Shown here in pieces: positions 27,173 through 35,138 of a stretch of DNA of 64,000 nucleotides (the first letter of the stretch is position 1; each line of letters opens with the position of its first letter). The stretch spans positions 43,529-107,528 of the forward strand of contig NZ_JACTUZ010000003.1 in NCBI RefSeq assembly GCF_014490445.1, in the 5' to 3' direction. The DNA is from Pseudoroseomonas ludipueritiae (GTDB lineage Bacteria > Pseudomonadota > Alphaproteobacteria > Acetobacterales > Acetobacteraceae). The notes below the pieces were generated by a model, which saw nothing but the letters and a program-made list of their open reading frames with translations, was not told where the DNA came from and made no database searches. The position numbers and the translations under genes are program-made.

Positions 27173-28258
27173 TCACGCGCTGATTTCGCGAGCGTTAATC
27201 TCATAACGGAACTGGTCCGGCCTCAGGCAGTCCGGCTGCCCGGCCGCCGTGAAGGCGCAGGGATACATCAGGAAGGCAAAATTGGGCTTCCGGCCCGCCC
27301 CCGCGCCGGGAAGCTCGATATCCATTGCGCTGTTGTAGCCGACCCAGTTCATCTCCCAGCCACCGAACAGCCGCTCCCGCAACGCCCGTACCTCGGCGCC
27401 GTCCAGCGGCAGCCGGTGCTCCAGCACCACCTTCCGCACATCGGCGGGGTCGAGCGGGAGCCAGCCTTCCTCCTCCAGGAAAACCTCGGTCCGGCAGTGC
27501 TGTGCCTTGCTGATGTCGCCGCTGGCGCCGAGGGTGCGGAACTGGGTCGAAGGCGCCACGCGGATGCCATAGACATCCCGGGCGGCGAAGCCGGCGGCAC
27601 GGGCCAAGCCGGTCATCAAACCATTGATATCAGCGCATTTCCCACTGAGGTTGCCGCTCTCCAGCATGCTTCGCACATCGCCGAAGCCGCAGCCCGGGAC
27701 CTCCGGGTCGCGGGAGGTATTGTCCACCACCCAGTCATAAAGCGCCCGCAGCTTCTCGCGCGGCGCGGTCCGGTCCCCGATGACGCGAAGGGCGGTATCG
27801 CGCACGATGCCATCCGTCGGCACGCTTTCCGTGGCCTGGCGCCAGAAGCCGCGCTCGGCCACTGTCATGGGCATGCCGGTGGTGGCCCCCTGCCGGTCGC
27901 AGGCCGCGACGCGCTGCACGACCTCGATGGTCTTTGGCCCGGCCGCGGCGGGCTCCCAGGTCGTCTTCAGGATCTCGGCGCCGTAGCGGTCGTCCCGCAC
28001 CACCGTGCTGGCGCCACTGGACTGCCAGCGCAACGCAGTGGCGGCCTGATAGCCGCCCGCCGTCTGCGCCAGGGGCAGCCAGAGCTGGGCCGCTCCAGGC
28101 GCTTCCTCCAGCGTCACGCGGGTGGTGATCTCGAATTCACGCCAGCCGGGCATAACAGTCGCGGCTTCCGCCCCGCTCACGCGCGAACCGACGCCGAGCA
28201 AAGCCAGAGCCCCGGCAGAAGTAAGGATGTCGCGCCGCTGCATGAGCCAAGACTTCAT
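27173..28258 (-). CDS. Transglutaminase-like domain protein with twin-arginine-type leader
   Basis: 361 aa exported protein. The leader MKSWLMQRRDILTSAGALAL has an RR pair before a hydrophobic stretch, so Tat export is likely. The C-terminal half has the transglutaminase-core (papain-like) triad pattern: Cys in NLSGKCADINGLM, His in AQHCRTEVFLE and Asp in WLPLDPADV. An N-terminal beta-rich region (WREFEITTRVTLEE) is typical of periplasmic members. I chose ATG 28258 since the longer frame adds non-leader sequence. It lies between fdhD and fdnG on the same strand. Function unknown; protease or amidase activity is possible. Confidence 0.8.
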   Translation of the reverse strand: MKSWLMQRRDILTSAGALALLGVGSRVSGAEAATVMPGWREFEITTRVTLEEAPGAAQLWLPLAQTAGGYQAATALRWQSSGASTVVRDDRYGAEILKTTWEPAAAGPKTIEVVQRVAACDRQGATTGMPMTVAERGFWRQATESVPTDGIVRDTALRVIGDRTAPREKLRALYDWVVDNTSRDPEVPGCGFGDVRSMLESGNLSGKCADINGLMTGLARAAGFAARDVYGIRVAPSTQFRTLGASGDISKAQHCRTEVFLEEEGWLPLDPADVRKVVLEHRLPLDGAEVRALRERLFGGWEMNWVGYNSAMDIELPGAGAGRKPNFAFLMYPCAFTAAGQPDCLRPDQFRYEINAREISA

Positions 28259-28355
28259 TGTTACACCTACCCCGCGTGGGCTGACCCACGGAAAGCCGCT
28301 CAGCATAGCAGATTGTGCCACCACTATCTTGCATAGCTGCGCTGACGATCGCGCG

Positions 28356-29237
28356 TCATGCTCCGGCGGGATGCCTCGCCATGGTCAGGCGATGCGGGTG
28401 CGAATGCACATCGAAGCTGTTCCCCCGCGCACGCGCGACCAAGGTGATGCCGGCAGCCCGCGCGGTGCGCACGGCCAGCGCAGAAGGCGCGGAGATGGCT
28501 ACCAGGATGGGTACGCCCAGCATGGCGGTCTTCTGCACCATCTCCACCGAAACGCGGCTGGTCAGGACCACGGCCCCCTGGCGCGGGTCGATCCTCCGCA
28601 GCGCCATCGCGCCCCCCAGCTTGTCCAATGCGTTATGGCGGCCGACATCCTCACGCACCAGAACGGTCTCATCGGCCTGGCTCCAGAAGCCCGCCGCATG
28701 CACCGCGCTGGTCTCGCGATGCAGGCTCTGGCCACTGTTCAGCGTGGTCAATGCCTTCAGCAAGCTGGCTCCGCTGGCCTGGAGGCCGGCATCGACCTTT
28801 GGCAGATCACGCATCACCGCTTCCAGGCTTTCAAGCCCGCAAAGGCCACAGCCTACCGGGCCAGCCATGTAACGCCTTCGCCGCATCAGTGCGTCGAGCT
28901 GGTCGTCGGCCAGCTCCATCCGCAATTCGATGCCTGCCGGCCGGCGAACAATCTCCAGCCCGGTTATTTGTTCCGGGTTCTTTACTATTCCTTCGGTGAT
29001 GGTGAACCCATATGCGAAGTCTTCCAGGTTCTGGGGCGTCGCCATCATCACGGCATGCGTCACCCGCTCATAGGTCAGGGCAATCGGCACCTCTTCCGGA
29101 AGAATGCGGCAAGCATCGGCTTGGCGGTATTGATCAGCTTCGCCATACCAGTGCTGCACCAGGCTCTCGGCCTGCGGCGCCGGATATTCCATCATCGTTC
29201 CATTTGTCAGCAAGGGCTTCGCCGGGGCATAGACCAC
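28356..29237 (-). CDS. fdhD: Formate dehydrogenase sulfurtransferase FdhD
   Basis: Transfers sulfur from IscS to the molybdenum cofactor of formate dehydrogenase, without which the enzyme is inactive. 293 aa. The essential cysteine pair is in GPVGCGLCGLES, with VREDVGRHNALDKLGG and SRVSVEMVQKTA as further family motifs. It is first in the minus-strand run leading to the fdn genes. Several ATGs near the start (29237, 29195, 29192) make the first 15 residues uncertain. Confidence 0.96.
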   Translation of the reverse strand: MVYAPAKPLLTNGTMMEYPAPQAESLVQHWYGEADQYRQADACRILPEEVPIALTYERVTHAVMMATPQNLEDFAYGFTITEGIVKNPEQITGLEIVRRPAGIELRMELADDQLDALMRRRRYMAGPVGCGLCGLESLEAVMRDLPKVDAGLQASGASLLKALTTLNSGQSLHRETSAVHAAGFWSQADETVLVREDVGRHNALDKLGGAMALRRIDPRQGAVVLTSRVSVEMVQKTAMLGVPILVAISAPSALAVRTARAAGITLVARARGNSFDVHSHPHRLTMARHPAGA

Positions 29238-29529
29238 GGCCGGGGCTCATAACCAGTGGCGGCCGGCTGAACGGCCGCCATGACAGGTGAAGGGCAGGGC
29301 AGCACCTCCAGAGCCGATCCGCTTGGACAACAGGCGCGGCGGGGCACCACGACGTAGTGGGGCCTCACTGGTGGCATCAGCGGGTTCGGCCCCGCCCAGG
29401 AATGGCCGCCACGCTGCCTCCAACGTGAAGCGGTTCTGCGGCCCGCGCCCGCAAAGTCAGCGGCCGCTTCTGGCGCCGCGCTTCACCGCCGTGGCAACCT
29501 CCGGCGCTCAAAAACCGGAGGAACGGACC

Positions 29530-30561
29530 ATGAAGCACCCTCTCGCCATCCTGGCTCTCGCGCTGGGGATCGGCGGCGCCCAGGCGCAGACATTGCCGCC
29601 CCTGCAGGTACAGGAGATCGGCAGCTTCCACGTCGGTGGCCGTGTGGTGGCCCTTGGGGACATGCCGAAGCGTGAGATCATCCCCTCCCCCGGCGCGCCG
29701 CCGATCCAGATGGACCCGAATGGCGAGTTCCAGGTGGAGCAGATGTACGCGCAGTACGTGAAGCTGGCGGAGCCCCGCGCCCGCTATCCCCTCCTGCTCT
29801 GGCATGGTGGCGGCCTGACGGGCGTGACCTGGGAAACGACGCCGGATGGCCGCCCGGGGTGGCAGATGTATTTCCTGCGCCAGGGCCACAACGTTTATGT
29901 CAGCGATGCCATGGAGCGTGGCCGCTCCGGCTGGGCACGCTTTCCCGAGATTTTCGCGGGCGAGCCGGTCTTCCGCGCGATGGGCGAAGGCTGGGGCCTG
30001 TTCCGCGTGGGGCCGCAATCCGGCTGGAACGCTAGGCCCGCCGCACGCAAGGCCTTCGCCGACACGCGCTTTCCCGTGGCAGCCTGGGATGCCTTCGCGC
30101 GCCAGTCCGTGCCGCGCTGGACCACCACCGACAGCCAGATCCAGGCCGCCTATAACGACTATGTCCAGAAGGTCTGCCCCTGCGTGATCATCGTGCACAG
30201 CCAGGGCGGCAACTTCGCCTTCAATGCCGCGCTGGCGGCGCCGGACAAGGTGCGGGCGGTGATCGCCATCGAGCCCTCCGGCACGCCAGCGGAGGGCACG
30301 GATGCGTCGCCCTTGCGCGGCGTGCCGCACCTCGTCGTCTGGGGCGACCATTTCGCGGAATCCCCCTTCTGGCAGCGCATCCGCGGCAATGTGGAGCGCT
30401 GGGCCGGCGCCATCCGCGACGCGGGCGGGACGGCTGACATCATGGACCTGCCAGCCGAGGGCCTGCGCGGCAACAGCCACATGATGATGATGGACACCAA
30501 TAGCGACGAGGTGGCCGGGCGGCTCCAGGCATGGATGGAGCGGCGCGGCCTGATGCGCTGA
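29530..30561 (+). CDS. Exported alpha/beta-hydrolase (esterase-like)
   Basis: 343 aa with a signal peptide (HPLAILALALGIGGAQAQ). Hydrolase features: LLLWHGGGLTGVTWE as the oxyanion-hole region, the nucleophile in IVHSQGGNFAFNAAL (G-x-S-x-G variant H-S-Q-G-G) near residue 223, and a late His in GNSHMMMMDTN. AGGAACGG before the ATG supports the start at 29530; the longer frame upstream is not leader-like. It is divergent from fdhD and shows no operon partners. Substrate unknown. Confidence 0.85.
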   Translation: MKHPLAILALALGIGGAQAQTLPPLQVQEIGSFHVGGRVVALGDMPKREIIPSPGAPPIQMDPNGEFQVEQMYAQYVKLAEPRARYPLLLWHGGGLTGVTWETTPDGRPGWQMYFLRQGHNVYVSDAMERGRSGWARFPEIFAGEPVFRAMGEGWGLFRVGPQSGWNARPAARKAFADTRFPVAAWDAFARQSVPRWTTTDSQIQAAYNDYVQKVCPCVIIVHSQGGNFAFNAALAAPDKVRAVIAIEPSGTPAEGTDASPLRGVPHLVVWGDHFAESPFWQRIRGNVERWAGAIRDAGGTADIMDLPAEGLRGNSHMMMMDTNSDEVAGRLQAWMERRGLMR

Positions 30562-30892
30562 CGGGCTTGCCCCTGGCTTCCCGCCACGGGCAGCTGCGCC
30601 CCGAGGCACGCCGCCGGCCCCGGATAGCTGCCACTCCTTCCTGAACCAGGTTAAAAATCGCAACGCATCAGAAGAACGTGGGGCCCATGGCAATGCGGCG
30701 GCTGCCGCCCGGCGGGAAGGTGGCCGCCATCGGCTCCGGCACTGGGCACCGTTCCGAGCTTCTTCGGCGCGGGCAGGGCGGCCCCCCTGCCAGCACCGTG
30801 ATTCCGTCCGGCACATCGTCCGGGCTCTTCACCAGAACGAAGGCCACTGCTCCTACGACGCCCTTATCAATCCGGCAGTTCTTCCACAGGCG
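30562..30892. other. Intergenic stretch with no supported gene
   Basis: 331 nt between the convergent esterase and GntR genes. A short plus-strand frame (30678-30917) has no ribosome-binding site and no family features. No clear terminator hairpin with a T-run was found. Confidence 0.5.
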
Positions 30893-31576
30893 TCACCCCT
30901 CATCGCCGAACATGTAGCCTTGCACGAACAGGATGTGTTCCCGCATCACACGCCGCGCCTCCATCCTGTCCCGCTGCCGGACCGCTTCCACCATGGCATG
31001 ATGCTGCGCCTGCAAGGTGGCACGCCGCTCCACGGTATTCCCGCGCGCCTTGAGCTGCCCCCAGTCGGTCCGCTCCCGCACCCGCGCCAGGGAGCGGGAC
31101 ATGGCGATGATGGCGCCATTATGGGTGGCCAGCGCGAAGGCGTCATGCAGGGCGGCGTCCCATTTCTCGAAGCCCGGCAGGTCCGCCGCGTCATCGGTGC
31201 CGCGCAGGCATTCCAGCATGCGCGCGATATCGGCCTGGGTAGCACGGGCCACGGCCAGGGAGATCATTTCCGGCTCCAGCATCAGCCGGCATTCCACGAC
31301 GTCGGAAGGGCTGAGTTCCTCCTCCCCGGCCGGTGGTGCTGCCTCAGGCGGGGCATTGCGGAACGTGCCGCGCCCGACATGGCGGGTGATCAGGCCCTCG
31401 GCCTCCAGGGCTTCCAGGGCGCGGCGCACGGTGTTGCGCGCCACGCCATAGCGCGTGCCCAGCTCCCGCTCCGTGGGCAGCTTCTCGCCCAGGGCCCAGC
31501 GGTCCTCGCGCAGTTCACGCGCCAGCAGGTTCCGCAGCGCCATCGCTCCCCTGCGTTCCGCAATGTCCTCTGCCAC
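30893..31576 (-). CDS. GntR-family regulator, FCD type
   Basis: 227-aa repressor-type protein. Winged helix: LRNLLARELREDRWALGEKL, PTERELGTRYGVARNTVRRA, LEALEAEGLITRHVGRGTF. The C-terminal FCD domain has DAALHDAFALATHNG and QHHAMVEAV with metal-ligand-like His residues. I chose GTG 31576 because AAGGGA sits 6-8 nt upstream; longer frames run into the operator. It is divergent from the FAH-Bug-molybdenum hydroxylase operon, with a palindrome between them. Sequence in the ligand domain (TDWGQLKA) resembles the second regulator at 57174-57986 (TDWGRLRA), so the two are paralogues. Confidence 0.9.
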   Translation of the reverse strand: MAEDIAERRGAMALRNLLARELREDRWALGEKLPTERELGTRYGVARNTVRRALEALEAEGLITRHVGRGTFRNAPPEAAPPAGEEELSPSDVVECRLMLEPEMISLAVARATQADIARMLECLRGTDDAADLPGFEKWDAALHDAFALATHNGAIIAMSRSLARVRERTDWGQLKARGNTVERRATLQAQHHAMVEAVRQRDRMEARRVMREHILFVQGYMFGDEG

Positions 31577-31595
31577 CAAATGTCCCTTGACGAAA

Positions 31596-31632
31596 TGAAC
31601 CAATAGGAGGACCATAATCGCATATTGGTTCA
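31596..31632. promoter_or_regulatory. Probable GntR operator, long inverted repeat
   Basis: Perfect 10-nt arms TGAACCAATA (31596-31605) and TATTGGTTCA (31623-31632) with a 17-nt spacer lie in the 89-nt divergent promoter region. A third related half-site, TGAATTGGT, is at 31642-31650. The core ACCAAT/ATTGGT recurs at the other FCD-type GntR locus (58051-58074). Confidence 0.65.
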
Positions 31633-31665
31633 AAATAAAGCTGAATTGGTATAGGAAGCGGCGTC

Positions 31666-32580
31666 ATGAAGCTTGCAATGATCAAGCGGGGGGACATCCC
31701 TTGCCCGGTGCGCGTGGACCAGTCGGGAAAGCGCTACTGGCCGGTCGCCGACCTCGCCCCCGGCCTGCCGGGGGACATGGCAGGCCTGATCGCCGCCCTC
31801 TCCGGCGGCGCGACCCTGGCTAAGCCTTCTGGCGCCGGCGAGGCATTGGACCCCACTCAACTGCTCGCCCCGCTGCCCAATCCACCGCGCAACATCTTCT
31901 GCGTCGGCAAGAACTACCATGCCCATGCGAAGGAATTCGCCGGCAGCGGCTATGACTCCTCCTCCACCAGCGCGGCGGATGCCATCCCGAAGGCGCCGAT
32001 CATCTTCACCAAACCCTTCACCTCCATCTCCGGCCCCTGGGACGATATCCCGATGGTGCCGGGCCTGGATGCCGAGGTGGATTACGAGGCGGAGCTGGCG
32101 GTGGTCATCGGCCGGGGCGGGCGCTGCATCCCGAAATCCTCAGCCATGGCGCATGTCTTTGGCTATACCGTGGTGAACGATGTCACGGCGCGGGACCTGC
32201 AGGGCAAGCACAAGCAATGGCTGCTGGGCAAGGGCATCGACGGCTTCTGCCCCATGGGCCCCTGGATCGTCACCGCCGATGAGCTGCAGGCGGATGCGAT
32301 GCGCGTCAGCTGCACCGTCAATGGCGAGAAGCGCCAGGATGCGGTCACCGCCGACCTGATCTTCGACATCCCGACGCTGATCGAGACCATCTCCCTCAGC
32401 ATGGCGCTGCTGCCGGGCGACGTGATCGCCACGGGCACGCCGGAAGGCGTCGGCATCGGCTTCAAGCCGCCGCGCTTCCTGCGCGATGGCGATGTGGTGG
32501 AATGCGCCATCGAGGGCATCGGCCAGATCCGCAACACCGTCCGCAAGGCGGATCTGGCGGCGCTGCGCGGCGCTGCCTGA
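31666..32580 (+). CDS. Fumarylacetoacetate hydrolase (FAH) family protein
   Basis: 304 aa cytoplasmic enzyme. Conserved FAH parts: FCVGKNYHAHAKEF, PIIFTKPFTSI, metal-binding acidic run DAEVDYEAELAVVIG, VVNDVTARDLQ, LGKGIDGFCPMGPW and ATGTPEGVGIGF. The family hydrolyses or decarboxylates ring-cleavage products and related 2-oxo acids. It is first in a plus-strand operon with two receptors, a molybdenum hydroxylase and a decarboxylase-like protein, which suggests a late step in degrading an aromatic or N-heteroaromatic acid. Confidence 0.9.
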   Translation: MKLAMIKRGDIPCPVRVDQSGKRYWPVADLAPGLPGDMAGLIAALSGGATLAKPSGAGEALDPTQLLAPLPNPPRNIFCVGKNYHAHAKEFAGSGYDSSSTSAADAIPKAPIIFTKPFTSISGPWDDIPMVPGLDAEVDYEAELAVVIGRGGRCIPKSSAMAHVFGYTVVNDVTARDLQGKHKQWLLGKGIDGFCPMGPWIVTADELQADAMRVSCTVNGEKRQDAVTADLIFDIPTLIETISLSMALLPGDVIATGTPEGVGIGFKPPRFLRDGDVVECAIEGIGQIRNTVRKADLAALRGAA

Positions 32581-32584
32581 CGCG

Positions 32585-32606
32585 TGGCACGCCGCGAGGC
32601 GTGCCA
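32585..32606 (+). other. Intercistronic 9-bp perfect hairpin
   Basis: Arms TGGCACGCC (32585-32593) and GGCGTGCCA (32598-32606) with a GCGA tetraloop, immediately after the FAH stop. No T-run, so it more likely stabilises the upstream mRNA or attenuates partly than terminates. Confidence 0.5.
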
Positions 32607-32706
32607 TGGAGGAGGAGGCGGGAGACAAGGGCCGGCGCAAGACCGGCCCGCTCCCGGAAACAATCCAGGAAAGGCGGGGGCGGATGCCGCCCGCGGGAGG
32701 ACAGTC

Positions 32707-33684
32707 GTGCTTTCTCGTCGCGACCTGATGATGGCGCTTGCCGCCGCGGGCCTGCCCGTGGCGGCGGGCGCGCAGGGCACCTGGCCCAGCCGGCCCATGC
32801 AGATGATCGTGCCCTTCCCGCCTGGCGGGCAGGCGGATGTCACCGCCCGCCCCGTGGCGGCGGCGCTGGAGCGGGTCTTCGGGCAGGCGGTGCCGGTGGT
32901 GAACCGCCCCGGTGCCGGCGGCATCCTCGGCACGGCCAGCGTGGCCCGCGCGGCCCCGGATGGCTACACGGCGCTGATGGCGCTCTCCTCCCACGCCGTG
33001 CTGCCGGAGAGCGAGCGCATCCAGGGCCGCACGCCCGCCTACACGATCGAGCAATTCGCGCCGGTCGCGCGCATCACCGCCGACCCCACCGTCTTCCTGG
33101 TCCCCGCCAATGCGCCCTGGCGCTCCATCGAGGAACTGGTGGCGGATGCGAAGAAGCGGCCTGGGGCCATCACCTTCGGCTCCGCCGGCAATTATTCCAC
33201 CTTGCACGTCGCCATGGCGATGTTCACCGGCTCCGCCGGCATCGACCTGCTGCATGTTCCCTACCAGGGCGGCGGGCCCGCCTTGACGGCCCTGCTCTCC
33301 GGCACCTTGCACACCCTCGCCTCCGGCCCTGGCCCGGCACTGGCGCATGTGAAGGAAGGCCGCCTCCGCGCCCTCGCCAGTTGGGGGCGGGAACGGCTTC
33401 CGGGCTTCGAGGATGTGCCGACCTTCATCGAGTTCGGCCACCCGGAGGTGGAATTCTACATCTGGACCGCCGTCTTCCTGCCTGCCGCCACGCCCGCCCC
33501 GGTGCAGGACCGGCTGCGCCAGGCATTGCGCCAGATCTGCGAAGGCGATGAAGGCCTGCGCCGCGCCCTGGACACCGCCGGCAGCCCCATCGCCTACCAG
33601 GAAGGCGCCGAGTTCGACCGGTTCTTTCAGCAGGACAGCGCCCGCCTGATCCGCGCCGTGCAGCGCATCGGCAAAGTGGATTGA
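32707..33684 (+). CDS. Bug-family periplasmic receptor (orphan)
   Basis: 325 aa tripartite tricarboxylate-type binding protein. The leader LSRRDLMMALAAAGLPVAAGA (given in part) has an RR pair. The Bug pattern follows: MQMIVPFPPGGQADVTAR, NRPGAGGILG, and APDGYTAL. The start is GTG 32707, with GGAGG 6 nt upstream. No TctA/TctB genes are near, so it must share a membrane unit encoded elsewhere. It is followed 11 nt later by a second Bug gene. Confidence 0.9.
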   Translation: MLSRRDLMMALAAAGLPVAAGAQGTWPSRPMQMIVPFPPGGQADVTARPVAAALERVFGQAVPVVNRPGAGGILGTASVARAAPDGYTALMALSSHAVLPESERIQGRTPAYTIEQFAPVARITADPTVFLVPANAPWRSIEELVADAKKRPGAITFGSAGNYSTLHVAMAMFTGSAGIDLLHVPYQGGGPALTALLSGTLHTLASGPGPALAHVKEGRLRALASWGRERLPGFEDVPTFIEFGHPEVEFYIWTAVFLPAATPAPVQDRLRQALRQICEGDEGLRRALDTAGSPIAYQEGAEFDRFFQQDSARLIRAVQRIGKVD

Positions 33685-33695
33685 AGGAAGACAGC

Positions 33696-34673
33696 ATGCC
33701 CATCAGCATCACGCGCCGTGGCTTCGGTCTCCTCGCCGCCGGCGGCCTGGCCGCTCCGGCCCTGGCGCAGGAAGCGGCCTGGCCCAGCCGCGCCGTCCGC
33801 ATCATCGTGCCCTTCGGGGCCGGCGGCTCCGCCGATATCGCCGCGCGCAATGTGGCGGAGGCTTTGACGCAGGAGCTTGGCCAGCCCTTCGTGGTGGAGA
33901 ACCGCCCCGGCGCGGGCGCCACCATCGGCACCGAGGCCGCCGCGCGCTCGGCGCCGGATGGCTATACGCTGCTGATGATGTCCAACACCCACACCGCGAA
34001 TGAGACGCTGCTGCCGAACCGCCCCTATGTGCTGATGCGGGACCTCGCTGCGGCGGCGGCCGTCAATGTGGCGCATCACGTGCTGGCGGTGCACCCCTCG
34101 CTCGGCGTCAACAGCGTGGCGGAGCTGATCGCGAAGGCCAAGGCGGAACCAGGGAAGATCGATTACGCCTCCTCCGGCCCCGGCACGCCCTACCACATCG
34201 CGGGCGAGGTCTTCCGCGCCATGGCGGGCGTCGAGGTCCAGCACGTGCCCTTCCGCTCCTCGGGCGAGGCGCGGACGGCGGTGATCTCGGGCACCGTGCC
34301 GATGATGTTCGATGCCATCCCGACCATGCAGCCGCATGTCGCCGGCGGGCGCGCCAAGGCGCTCGCCACCACCGGGCCGCGGCGGGACCCGCTGATGCCG
34401 GACCTGCCCACCGTCGCGGAATCCGGCCTGCCCGGCTACGAGGCCTCCATCTGGCTCGGCCTGATGGTGCCGGCGCAGACACCGCGCCCGATCGTGGAGA
34501 AGCTCAACGCCGCCACCAATGGCTGGCTGGCCCGCGCCCAGACCAGGGCGGCCATGGCGGGCCAGGGCGCGCAGCCCATGCCCATGTCCGTCGCGGAATT
34601 CGACGCCTTCCTGCGCAAGGATGTCGAGACACAGCGCGAATACGTCCGCATGGCGCAGATCAGGGTGGAGTAG
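33696..34673 (+). CDS. Bug-family periplasmic receptor (orphan)
   Basis: 325 aa, Tat-like leader (SITRRGFGLLAAGGLAAPAL) and Bug motifs VRIIVPFGAGGSADIAAR, ENRPGAGATIG, SAPDGYTLLM. AAGGAAG precedes ATG 33696. It abuts the molybdenum-hydroxylase small subunit (TAG followed directly by GTG), so it is in the same transcription unit. The tandem pair may bind two related substrates; neither can be identified from sequence. Confidence 0.9.
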   Translation: MPISITRRGFGLLAAGGLAAPALAQEAAWPSRAVRIIVPFGAGGSADIAARNVAEALTQELGQPFVVENRPGAGATIGTEAAARSAPDGYTLLMMSNTHTANETLLPNRPYVLMRDLAAAAAVNVAHHVLAVHPSLGVNSVAELIAKAKAEPGKIDYASSGPGTPYHIAGEVFRAMAGVEVQHVPFRSSGEARTAVISGTVPMMFDAIPTMQPHVAGGRAKALATTGPRRDPLMPDLPTVAESGLPGYEASIWLGLMVPAQTPRPIVEKLNAATNGWLARAQTRAAMAGQGAQPMPMSVAEFDAFLRKDVETQREYVRMAQIRVE

Positions 34674-35138
34674 GTGCGGGTCGCCTTCACCCTCAACGGT
34701 AACGCCGCCACGCTGGAGGCGCCCGAGGGCATGACATTGCTGCAGGCGCTGCGCGGCCCGCTCGGCCTGAGCGGCCCGCGCTTCGGCTGCGGCGCCGAGG
34801 CCTGCGGCGCCTGCTACGTGACGCTGGATGGCCAGCCGCAGCCCTCCTGCGCCCTGCCGGTGGAAGCGGCGCGGGCGCGCGAGGTGGGCACGGTGGAAGG
34901 GCTCGGCACCCCGGCGCAGCCCCATCCGCTGCAGGCCGCCTTCCTGGCGGAGCAGGCCGGGCAATGCGGCTGGTGCCTTTCGGGCATCCTGGTCAGCGCC
35001 GAGGCCCTGCTGCGGCGCAACCCCGACCCGGACGAGGCGGCGGTGCGCGCGGCGCTGGAGCCGCATCTCTGCCGCTGCGGCGCGCAGAACCGCATGATCC
35101 GCGCTGTTCTGCGGGCGGCACGGGAGATGCGGGCATGA
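34674..35138 (+). CDS. Molybdenum hydroxylase small subunit, two 2Fe-2S clusters
   Basis: 154 aa, the electron-transfer subunit of a xanthine-oxidase-family enzyme of the nicotinate/isoquinoline dehydrogenase type. First cluster: FGCGAEACGACYV plus a later Cys in QPSCAL. Second: CGWCLSGIL and CRCG. GTG start directly after the preceding stop; the ATGA overlap with the large-subunit gene indicates coupling. No signal peptide, as in other two-subunit hydroxylases of this type. Confidence 0.93.
   Translation: MRVAFTLNGNAATLEAPEGMTLLQALRGPLGLSGPRFGCGAEACGACYVTLDGQPQPSCALPVEAARAREVGTVEGLGTPAQPHPLQAAFLAEQAGQCGWCLSGILVSAEALLRRNPDPDEAAVRAALEPHLCRCGAQNRMIRAVLRAAREMRA

Noticed and set aside
30678-30917. 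79-codon frame after the esterase gene
   Set aside because: No ribosome-binding site, no family features, and it overlaps the GntR gene end in antisense.
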